This document shows, in pieces, positions 1-5,920 of a stretch of DNA of 32,516 nt; positions within the stretch are counted from its first letter, which is position 1, and every line of letters begins with the position of its first letter. The translations under genes and the position numbers were made by a program. Source of the DNA: an uncultured Acidimicrobiales bacterium (GTDB lineage: Bacteria; Actinomycetota; Acidimicrobiia; Acidimicrobiales; SZUA-35); contig CALKTH010000124.1 in assembly GCA_937997485.1 (NCBI GenBank), positions 1 to 32,516 of the forward strand, given 5' to 3'. The notes under the pieces are model-generated. The model saw only the letters and a list, made by a program, of their open reading frames with translations. It had not been told where the DNA came from and did no database searches.

Positions 1-615
1 GGCCCACACGCCGTAGAGCGGGTCACCGCGGTGTTCCGGATCCACGAGCAGGGAGAGCGGCGTCGACCATCCAGAGGACTGCCGGTAGTACTCCTCACAA
101 ATGCTGACCCGCTGATGCTCGGTCGCTTGGAGCCAGCCGAGAATTGCCTTCGTGGGAAACAGCCGATTGGAGAAGACGTTGATGAAATGGCCGCCGGGCC
201 GGAGAACTCGGCGAACCTCATCGAACACTTCGAGCGGCCGAGCCAGGTAGTCGACTGACACGGCACACACCACGTGATCGAAGCTGGCATCTGCGAAGGG
301 CAACGACGGGAGGGCATTGAGGTCGCTCAGCACGCCCCCGCTTGCCGCTTCGTTCCTCGTCAGCTCGGGGCCGTTCATGCCAAGAGTGATGAGTGTCTCG
401 GGAGCGGTCCGAAAGTGGGAGATCCATGAACTCATGAGGTCGAGCACGCGCCCCTCCACCGACAGCTCGGAGTAGAGCGCTCCCGCTGCCTCGATGGCGC
501 CGTCGTCGATGTGGGTCACCAGGCGAGGCTCGGCATAGAACGAGCGATCGCTCGTCTCATCTTGACGAGCGAAGAAGTGGGCGGGGAACGCCTCGTAGCG
601 GGGATCGTCGCTCAT
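1..615 (-). CDS. SAM-dependent methyltransferase, class I (C-terminus beyond window edge)
   Basis: An open frame of 205 codons runs from the ATG at 615 off the left edge of the window. The translation has a Rossmann-type methyltransferase layout: VLDLMSSWISH at the motif I position (this subfamily lacks the classic GCGTG loop), then LPFADASFDHVVCAVSVDYL as the motif IV/post-motif stretch, then EVRRVLRPGGHFINVFSNR, the usual methyltransferase_11 strand-helix after motif IV. Substrate cannot be told. The gene points away from the PPOX-like gene. No Shine-Dalgarno or TANNNT box lies just upstream of the ATG, so the start is the least certain part. The fragment reaches about two thirds of a typical length. 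Confidence 0.8.
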   Translation of the reverse strand, partial: MSDDPRYEAFPAHFFARQDETSDRSFYAEPRLVTHIDDGAIEAAGALYSELSVEGRVLDLMSSWISHFRTAPETLITLGMNGPELTRNEAASGGVLSDLNALPSLPFADASFDHVVCAVSVDYLARPLEVFDEVRRVLRPGGHFINVFSNRLFPTKAILGWLQATEHQRVSICEEYYRQSSGWSTPLSLLVDPEHRGDPLYGVWA

Positions 616-716
616 GAGGAGGAAGGGTGGCCCGCCAACGAAGCCAATCGCAACACGGGGCGCATAGAGACTCGGTCGGTTCTCAAGGAGCGGCAACGTT
701 CGGTCGATCAAGAAGT

Positions 717-1952
717 GTGGAACCGACCTGGGCCGAACGCGCTCGCACCCTTCTGCTCACCCGGTTCGAGGGGAGCCTCGCCACCGTTGATCTCGATGGC
801 CGTCCCTACGTTGCCACCGTGCCGTTCGTACCCGATGCCAGCGGCGCCCCGGTCATCGTTCTCTCCAATCTCTCGCAGCACACCATTCGTGCGCACCAAG
901 ACCGCAGGGCGGCCATCAGCCTGGGCGATCGTCTGCTGATCCAGGGCGACCTGGAACCCGTGCCTGGGCTTCAGCAAGTGGCACTCACCGATGCGTTCGT
1001 GGAACGCCACCCCGACCAGCGGCCCCAAGTTGAGTCACTCGACTTCTCCTGGTTCCGCCTCGCGCCCGAGCGCGTGCGATGGATCGACGCCGATGGCACC
1101 GAGCAGTGGCTGCGGGCCGAAGATCTTGCTGGAGCCGAACCGGATCCACTCATCGAGCACGGGCTCGACTTTCCTGAGGAAGTTCGTGCTCGCCTGGCCG
1201 ACGAAGCGCTCCTGATCGTAAAGGTCCTCGGAGGTCGGTGGCTCGCCAGCGAAGCCTCGGTGGTGGACCTCGACCGATACGGGGTGGTCTTCAGCGCCAC
1301 CGAGCCAGCGGGTACCCGAGACTCCCGAGTGCCGTTCCCCGAGCGCATCGAAGATGCCGATGACATTCATGCCGCGATCGGCGCCCTCGTCGCGGCCGCT
1401 CGAGCTGGCGCTGCTCGCGATGACTTGGTGGAAGTCGATCCCGAAGTTGAAGCTGCCCGGCGAAACCAGCCGTCAGCGGCGAGCCTGCTGGACGCCATAG
1501 AAGGCGACGGCGGCGGCGCTCCCGACGTTGATGGAATCGACGCTCCCGCTCATGGGGATTCGCACGCGCTGTTCGACAGTCTCCAAAGTGCTGGCGGCGA
1601 GGCCTGGGCCCTCAGCCCCGAGGAGGAGCGCGACGCGCTCGCTCTCGCCCAGGGTGAGTTCATTCAGGGCGACGGCATCGTCAGCTGGGGTGAGCCCGAT
1701 CACTCGGAATCCGGCGTCGACGAGCTGACCGAGCCCGTCGGGGAATGCCTCGAGCCGGGCATAGGGGAGAGCGAAGGCCTCGCCCATGGAGACGCGGCCG
1801 CTGCGCCGGTAGAGCGGGTCACAACAGGTGGGGTCGCAGAAGAACGCGTCGACGCCGAGACCAGCAGCGCACCGCAAGATGACGCCCATGTTGGTGGGAT
1901 TGTTGATGGCCTCGAGCACGACGATCGTGCGAAGACTGGGGTCAGCGAGTAG
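717..1952 (+). CDS. Pyridoxamine 5'-phosphate oxidase-like / HugZ-type FMN- or haem-binding protein with anomalous C-terminal extension
   Basis: The first ~100 residues read as a split-barrel PPOX domain (ARTLLLTRFEGSLATVDLDG, PYVATVPFV, HQDRRAAISLGD), followed around residues 165-235 by a DUF2470-like part (DRYGVVFSATE, SRVPFPERIEDADDIHAAI). The family binds flavin or haem and includes haem-degrading HugZ. I prefer the GTG at 717 because residues coded from 627 to 716 look non-coding; the GTG at 627 has AGGAGG four bases upstream and is the alternative. From codon ~253 onward the frame lies opposite the trmH-type gene in codon register and encodes a highly acidic, Gly-rich, low-information tail of 160 residues. 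That tail is probably not a domain: the native stop may have been lost or a frameshift may be present near 1400-1470. Confidence 0.72.
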   Translation: MEPTWAERARTLLLTRFEGSLATVDLDGRPYVATVPFVPDASGAPVIVLSNLSQHTIRAHQDRRAAISLGDRLLIQGDLEPVPGLQQVALTDAFVERHPDQRPQVESLDFSWFRLAPERVRWIDADGTEQWLRAEDLAGAEPDPLIEHGLDFPEEVRARLADEALLIVKVLGGRWLASEASVVDLDRYGVVFSATEPAGTRDSRVPFPERIEDADDIHAAIGALVAAARAGAARDDLVEVDPEVEAARRNQPSAASLLDAIEGDGGGAPDVDGIDAPAHGDSHALFDSLQSAGGEAWALSPEEERDALALAQGEFIQGDGIVSWGEPDHSESGVDELTEPVGECLEPGIGESEGLAHGDAAAAPVERVTTGGVAEERVDAETSSAPQDDAHVGGIVDGLEHDDRAKTGVSE

Positions 1953-2306
1953 CTCGGCTGCGGTTGGCACCTCTCGTCGACGGAAGCAGGCCAGCGCTCC
2001 TCGATGCAGGTGATAACCCGTGATGGTCTCCAGAACCGTTGGGCTGGCGGCGTAAATCGGAACCTCTGGCCCGATCTCTTCCGGCATCGGGCGCGACCGT
2101 TTCCCATCAACAAGGACGGACTCCAGCTCGTAGCCCGCCTTCAGAGCGCGCTCAACGACCACATCCCCCTCGGCGATGAACACGCCGGCCATGTCACCGT
2201 TCGGCCGTTCCCGAACCTGACGCAGGACGTGATCACGCAAGCCCTGGAACACATCGATGCGGGGATCGGCCGGATCATCGATGGCAATCGAACCGGGCAA
2301 GCTCAC
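1473..2306 (-). CDS. TrmH/SpoU-family RNA 2'-O-ribose methyltransferase
   Basis: This 277-residue protein has the knotted SPOUT methyltransferase motifs in order: motif 1 NPTNMGVILRCAAGLGVDA (about residue 138), motif 2 LLLGAEGPGL (about 230) and motif 3 RIPMSGSVDSINVGSAAAVA near the C-terminus. The N-terminal part (VFIAEGDVVVERAL, ESVLVDGKR) is the L30e-like substrate-binding domain of the family. It would methylate a ribose in rRNA or tRNA using SAM; the target is not predictable. Start is GTG at 2306, 21 nt after the SelW-like stop, with no own promoter box, so it is probably co-transcribed with that gene. Its 3' 480 nt are overlapped by the convergent PPOX-like frame. Confidence 0.9.
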   Translation of the reverse strand: MSLPGSIAIDDPADPRIDVFQGLRDHVLRQVRERPNGDMAGVFIAEGDVVVERALKAGYELESVLVDGKRSRPMPEEIGPEVPIYAASPTVLETITGYHLHRGALACFRRREVPTAAELLADPSLRTIVVLEAINNPTNMGVILRCAAGLGVDAFFCDPTCCDPLYRRSGRVSMGEAFALPYARLEAFPDGLGQLVDAGFRVIGLTPADDAVALNELTLGESERVALLLGAEGPGLAASTLETVEQRVRIPMSGSVDSINVGSAAAVAFYGVQQARR

Positions 2307-2327
2307 AGGGCCAGCCCTGGTTTGGGC

Positions 2328-2603
2328 TCAGGTGCCATACAACGGCACGTCCGGCCCAACGACCTCTTGGAACAGACGAAGCACTTCGCCGTCCTCGGCG
2401 TGCCGGCCGGTTTCCGCCTTCGAATAGATCAGTTCGTCGTTGACGACGACATCGAACACACCTGCGGTGCCAGTGACCAGTGTGAGGTCATCGATGACGT
2501 GCTGATAGTTCGACAGCAGATCTGAGACCGCGCTCACGGCGCGGGGCGAATAGTTTCAAGGAACGCAGTACGTGATGGAGATGCGATAGCGCTGATCAGA
2601 CAT
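2328..2603 (-). CDS. SelW/Rdx-family protein, probable selenoprotein (in-frame UGA read as Sec at codon 16)
   Basis: From the ATG at 2603 the frame reads MSDQRYRISITYCVP, then TGA at 2558-2556, then NYSPRAVSAVSDLL, and ends at 2328 (91 residues counting Sec). Residues 13-16 are C-V-P-U, the CxxC/CxxU redox motif of the SelT/SelW/SelH (Rdx) thioredoxin-like family. The remainder matches the family throughout: GTAGVFDVVVNDELIYSKAE, then TGRHAEDGEV. A 6-bp GC hairpin starts 11 nt after the UGA, and a TANNNT box lies exactly 6 nt before the ATG, so both flanks favour the long reading. Family members are small cytoplasmic thiol/selenol redox proteins. A standard caller would start at GTG 2537 and lose the active site. 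Alternative: a nonsense mutation in a CxxC gene. Decoding needs selA, selB, selC and selD elsewhere in the genome. Confidence 0.87.
2528..2558 (-). promoter_or_regulatory. Candidate bacterial SECIS element after the UGA codon
   Basis: On the minus strand the UGA (2558-2556) is followed after 11 nt by a perfect 6-bp stem, CCGCGC / GCGCGG (2544-2539 with 2533-2528), closing a 5-nt loop CGUGA. The loop starts 17 nt after the UGA and has G at its second position. This meets the published bacterial SECIS rule of thumb: apical loop about 16-37 nt from the UGA with a G among its first two bases. The hairpin would recruit SelB with Sec-tRNA. It is also part of the coding sequence. Confidence 0.75.
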
Positions 2604-2609
2604 GCCGCC

Positions 2610-2615
2610 ACGCTA
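2610..2615 (-). promoter_or_regulatory. -10 box of SelW-like gene (leaderless layout)
   Basis: TAGCGT on the minus strand, 6 nt before the ATG at 2603. The spacing puts the transcription start at the A of the ATG. It supports the start upstream of the UGA rather than the GTG at 2537. Confidence 0.55.
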
Positions 2616-2673
2616 GCCCAGTGAACAGTTCGTGCTGGCTGCGCTGAAGCTCTCCGCCCGAGTCAGGCGCGGC

Positions 2674-2679
2674 TATCCT
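2674..2679 (+). promoter_or_regulatory. -10 box of flavodoxin gene
   Basis: TATCCT, 8 nt before the ATG at 2688, with no Shine-Dalgarno in between. It fits the TANNNT leaderless layout seen at other genes here. No convincing -35 was seen. Confidence 0.45.
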
Positions 2680-2687
2680 CTCGGCCC

Positions 2688-3113
2688 ATGAAGGCCATCG
2701 TCATCTACGAGTCACTCACCGGCAACACGCGCAAGGCAGGCGAGATGATCGCCGCCGAACTGAATGCGTCCGGGATCGAGACCGTGTCCTGCTCGATGCG
2801 CCAGATCGCCCTGCCGCAGCTGGCTGAGGCGGACCTGGTGATCGTCGGCTCCTGGGTCGACGGCTTGTTCTTCGTCGGTCAGAAGCCGGCCGGTGTTCGT
2901 CGTCTCGTGAACATGCCGGTGATCGACGGCAAGAAGACCGCCGTGTACCTCACCTATGCCCTGGACAAGGGCTCGGCGCTCCAGCAGTTCTCCGACATGG
3001 TCGAGCGTCGTGGCGGCGACGTGATCGGTGGCATGGCCATCAAACGAAGCAAGCTCGAAGAAGGCGCCGTCGAGTTCGTCGACCGTTTGGTCGGAGCACT
3101 CGAAACCGCCTGA
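2688..3113 (+). CDS. Flavodoxin-domain protein
   Basis: 141 residues with the flavodoxin fold. The FMN phosphate-binding loop is at residues 8-17 (YESLTGNTRKAGEMI), followed by alternating strands ADLVIVGSWVDGLFF and KKTAVYLTYAL and a C-terminal helix. The length equals short flavodoxins. Such proteins bind FMN and shuttle one electron, or serve as small quinone/flavin reductases; the partner is unknown. It is transcribed divergently from the SelW-like gene, 84 nt apart, which is suggestive of shared redox regulation but not proof. It ends in a bidirectional hairpin shared with the next gene. Confidence 0.85.
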   Translation: MKAIVIYESLTGNTRKAGEMIAAELNASGIETVSCSMRQIALPQLAEADLVIVGSWVDGLFFVGQKPAGVRRLVNMPVIDGKKTAVYLTYALDKGSALQQFSDMVERRGGDVIGGMAIKRSKLEEGAVEFVDRLVGALETA

Positions 3114-3114
3114 G

Positions 3115-3138
3115 CCTGCTCTGAGCTCTCAGAGCAGG
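3115..3138. terminator. Bidirectional hairpin between convergent genes
   Basis: A perfect 10-bp inverted repeat, CCTGCTCTGA / TCAGAGCAGG, with a 4-nt loop GCTC. It begins one base after the flavodoxin stop and includes the stop codon of the binding-protein gene on the other strand (3131-3129). There is no T-tract on either side, so it is a GC-rich stem-loop terminator or mRNA end protector rather than a classical intrinsic terminator. Confidence 0.55.
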
Positions 3139-4019
3139 GGCGCTCGCAACTCCGTGAGCGAGAGCCTCGCCGGCACAAGATCGAGGCGGGCCACACGGTC
3201 TTGCACGGTCATGAGCATGTCGTCGCTGACGTAGAGCGGATCGGCAGCCCATCGAACGCCCTCGAGCCAACCGGCCACGTCTTCTGCGTGCAGCTCGTAG
3301 CGCTCCTCGATCCGCGTCGCCACGTCGGGCAAATCCAGCAGCGCCGCTGCCTCGGCGGAGGCCAAGCGGAGGGCGGTGCGGACTCCTGCGCCTGCCCGCT
3401 CCGCAAGTTCGGGCTTGGCGATAGCGACAAAACAAGGCCACGGAGTGGGCTGGATTCCGATGCGACGGAAGCTCCCCGCCCGCACGAGGGGAGCGGTCAT
3501 CGCTCGTTCCCAGAGGAACACGTCAGCCTCTCCTGCCAGCAGCGCTCGCTCCGCTCCGTCGATGTTGTTGACGATCACGAAGTCATCGTCGCTCAACTCG
3601 AAGCCACGCTCGCTGGCCAGAACGTGCGCCATCAGGTGCGAGCCAGAGCCGAAACGAGAGATGGCGAATCGCTGCCCCTCGCCTCCGAGATCGCCCCATG
3701 AGGTGATGGCTGATGAGGCTGCGACGTGCACGCCCCAGTGCAGCGCTGACGCCACCCACGTGCCGACGATGCGAGCGTCCAGGCCATTGCCGATCGCCGA
3801 GACTGCACCCTCGGTCAGCACCAATGCTACGTCGAGGTCGCCGTTGCCGACCGCCGCGGTGAGTGCGCCGGTGCCGCTCGGCTCATCAACCCACGTCACG
3901 TCGAGGCCTGCGTCAGCGAACACGCCCCGCTCGACGCCTCGGCGCCACGGAAGGTTGAAGTGTTCGGGGACGCCGCCGACTCGCAGAGATGTGGGTTCGA
4001 GATCCGCTTGATTGCTCAT
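3129..4019 (-). CDS. NMT1/SsuA-like solute-binding-fold protein without signal peptide (Ca3427-like)
   Basis: 296 residues with the type 2 periplasmic-binding fold: LRVGGVPEHFNLPWRRGVER, GVFADAGLDVTWVD, GTGALTAAVGNGDLDVAL, LLAGEADVFLWE. The opening GGVPEHFNLPW and the position of the TEGA loop resemble the Ca3427-like branch of ABC nitrate/sulfonate/taurine binding proteins as I remember it. Unlike transport-linked relatives it starts directly with the fold: there is no hydrophobic signal sequence or lipobox, and no permease or ATPase gene lies beside it. It probably acts in the cytoplasm, binding a small ligand or performing a pyrimidine/thiamine-related step. Ligand is unknown. Start ATG at 4019; no promoter box or Shine-Dalgarno is obvious. 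Confidence 0.75.
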   Translation of the reverse strand: MSNQADLEPTSLRVGGVPEHFNLPWRRGVERGVFADAGLDVTWVDEPSGTGALTAAVGNGDLDVALVLTEGAVSAIGNGLDARIVGTWVASALHWGVHVAASSAITSWGDLGGEGQRFAISRFGSGSHLMAHVLASERGFELSDDDFVIVNNIDGAERALLAGEADVFLWERAMTAPLVRAGSFRRIGIQPTPWPCFVAIAKPELAERAGAGVRTALRLASAEAAALLDLPDVATRIEERYELHAEDVAGWLEGVRWAADPLYVSDDMLMTVQDRVARLDLVPARLSLTELRAPLL

Positions 4020-4055
4020 CAGAACCAGCGTGCCACGATTCGAACCGCGGACCGG

Positions 4056-5051
4056 TCAGAAATCGAGCATCGATGAGCGCCCGGATCCGGCTCCTGCCAC
4101 ATCGGGCTGCTTCACGGTGCCAGAGCTGGCCACCTTCCAGAACGCTCGATAGCTCGGGTACTCGAGCTCCTCGACAACCCAGCCCGAACGGACGAGTTCC
4201 TCGTGTAGCCGTGGCAGGTTCCGCCACGGCACACCCATGTCCACGTGGTGCGCCAAGTGCCAACCCGTGTGGTACGGAACCATCCAGAATCGTGCGAGCA
4301 ACGATTGACGAATGACGTGAGTGGTCAGTCGACGATCCTTCGAGCGCACGAGGCCGCCGTGTTCAGCGATGGACCGCAGGCGGTTCGAGACCCGCCACAG
4401 GGTCGACCAGGAGAGAATCCACACCACATACATGAGCGGCCGCATCACGGCGATCGACACGCCGATCATGACGCCTTGCACCATGAGGATCTGCTTTGCT
4501 TCCGCCGCTCCCTTGCGAGCGGCCCGGTAGAGCCCGCGGAAGTTCTTGTAGGCACTGATGCCGGTGGCGTCGCGCTTGAGTTTGCGTCGCCAGGAGTCTG
4601 GCGGGACGGGGTACCCGCTGTAGAGCGAGAGGTCCGGCTCTTCCGGGCCCATCTCGTCTCGATGGTGAGCGAAGTGCGAGCGGCGGTAGGCGAGCAGTGC
4701 CTGGTAGGTGGGGTAGGCGAGAATCCAACGGCCGACGAAGTCGTTCACGGGTTGGCGGCTGAAGAGAAGCCGGTGGGCCGCCTCGTGTCCGAGAATGTTG
4801 AGCCCGACATGGCCACGAGCCATGAGCACGAACGCCGCAAGATAGGCCCACCAGGTGTGGAGGTAGCCGGCGAGGCCCACAACGCCGAAGGAAAGAGCCA
4901 CCGCTCCGATCACCGTGCCGATGTTGCGGGCGTCGTCGATCGTGCGGAGCTCATCGCGCAGAGGGCGCGTTGCCATGCCTCGTTCGTTCAGCCGATCGGT
5001 GGGAAGAACGTCGGGCAGCTGTTCCTCTGTGGGAACCATCGAGGTTGCCAT
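4056..5051 (-). CDS. Membrane fatty acid desaturase family protein
   Basis: 331 residues with the three histidine boxes of membrane di-iron desaturases: GHEAAH (about residue 88), HFAHH (about 126) and HTGWHLAHHVD (about 262), plus SIAEHGG before the third. Hydrophobic segments occur around residues 47-80 and 195-215. The family introduces double bonds into acyl chains (or hydroxylates carotenoids or ceramides) using O2 and electrons from ferredoxin/NADPH; regiospecificity cannot be read from sequence. It follows the HAD gene by 11 nt but has its own -10 box overlapping that gene's stop codon, so it may be transcribed alone. Confidence 0.88.
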   Translation of the reverse strand: MATSMVPTEEQLPDVLPTDRLNERGMATRPLRDELRTIDDARNIGTVIGAVALSFGVVGLAGYLHTWWAYLAAFVLMARGHVGLNILGHEAAHRLLFSRQPVNDFVGRWILAYPTYQALLAYRRSHFAHHRDEMGPEEPDLSLYSGYPVPPDSWRRKLKRDATGISAYKNFRGLYRAARKGAAEAKQILMVQGVMIGVSIAVMRPLMYVVWILSWSTLWRVSNRLRSIAEHGGLVRSKDRRLTTHVIRQSLLARFWMVPYHTGWHLAHHVDMGVPWRNLPRLHEELVRSGWVVEELEYPSYRAFWKVASSGTVKQPDVAGAGSGRSSMLDF

Positions 5052-5059
5052 GACGGCAA

Positions 5060-5065
5060 AGGCTA
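5060..5065 (-). promoter_or_regulatory. -10 box of desaturase, overlapping upstream stop codon
   Basis: TAGCCT on the minus strand, 8 nt before the ATG at 5051. Its first three bases are the TAG stop of the HAD gene, so promoter and stop share sequence. Confidence 0.4.
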
Positions 5066-5896
5066 GATCAGCCCCTCGGCGAGAAGCGATTCAATCACCA
5101 GCGCCACGCCGTCTTCGTCGTTACTTGCGGTCACTGCATCAGCGGCCGCGATCACTGCCGGATGACCCGAAGCCATGGCAACGCCTCGCCCGGCCCAGGC
5201 CAGCATTGACCGGTCATTGTCCTGATCTCCGAAGGCCACGACTTCCTCCGATCCAATGCCAAGGTCGCCACAGAGCGAGGCCAACGCGGCGCCCTTGTGC
5301 ACGCCGTCGGCGGTGATCTCCACAAAGTCGGTTCCCGAGTTCGAGGCCACGACGTCGGTTGGGAGCAGGGGAGCCACCGCATCCATCCAGGAGTCGTAGC
5401 CCATGTCCGGATGTGTGATGAGCACCTTCAGGACGTCGCCGTGCTCGAGCGAGGTGGGATCAGGACGCTCGCCACCCCGTTCGGAGAGCTTGCCGAGCTG
5501 TTTCGCACTCTCACCAAGCCTTGCGACGCGATGCTGCATGTACGCGGCGTCCCAGAAGAAGCCGATCTCGGTTTCCCACGCCAGACCGATCTCGGGGTGG
5601 CGTTCTTGCACCTCACCAACGATCGAGAGCGCTTTGGAGCGATCGATCAACTCGTTGCTCACGAGCTCGTCAGCCTTCAGGTCCCACAAGGTCGCCCCGT
5701 TTGAGCACACCGCCCACGTGATCGCGGCATGGGGGCGCAGCATCGGCAGGGCCGAGAGTCGGCCTCGGCCGGTAGCGGCAACGACGATCGCTCCCGCCTC
5801 GCTCGCAGCGGAGAGCGCAGCCGCGGTGCGGCTCGAAATCGCTTTGTCCGAGCCCAAGAGTGTTCCGTCAAGATCGCTAGCAATGAGCTTGATCAC
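5063..5896 (-). CDS. HAD-superfamily Cof-type phosphatase
   Basis: 277 residues with the four HAD motifs of the Cof (IIB cap) subfamily: motif I SDLDGTLLG (residues 7-15), motif II AATGRGR (about 41), motif III Lys in HKGAAL (about 200) and motif IV GDQDNDRSML (about 223). A large cap domain lies between motifs II and III. Relatives hydrolyse sugar phosphates, flavin phosphates or pyridoxal phosphate in the cytoplasm with Mg2+; substrate is not predictable. Start GTG at 5896 has GAGGG 7-8 nt upstream, so it is translated from a normal Shine-Dalgarno leader. It ends 11 nt before the desaturase ATG. Confidence 0.9.
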   Translation of the reverse strand: MIKLIASDLDGTLLGSDKAISSRTAAALSAASEAGAIVVAATGRGRLSALPMLRPHAAITWAVCSNGATLWDLKADELVSNELIDRSKALSIVGEVQERHPEIGLAWETEIGFFWDAAYMQHRVARLGESAKQLGKLSERGGERPDPTSLEHGDVLKVLITHPDMGYDSWMDAVAPLLPTDVVASNSGTDFVEITADGVHKGAALASLCGDLGIGSEEVVAFGDQDNDRSMLAWAGRGVAMASGHPAVIAAADAVTASNDEDGVALVIESLLAEGLI

Positions 5897-5920
5897 CGTC
5901 GGTCCCTCACGATTGGCCGA

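Noticed and set aside
627..716. Upstream GTG start (627) for the PPOX-like gene
   Set aside because: AGGAGG lies close by, but residues from 627 to 716 look random and the start would leave only 11 bp to the divergent methyltransferase; kept as an alternative.
2328..2537. 69-codon reading of the SelW-like gene starting at GTG 2537
   Set aside because: It begins inside the SECIS-like hairpin loop, lacks the CxxC/U active site and has no promoter or Shine-Dalgarno; the upstream ATG has both family match and a -10 box.
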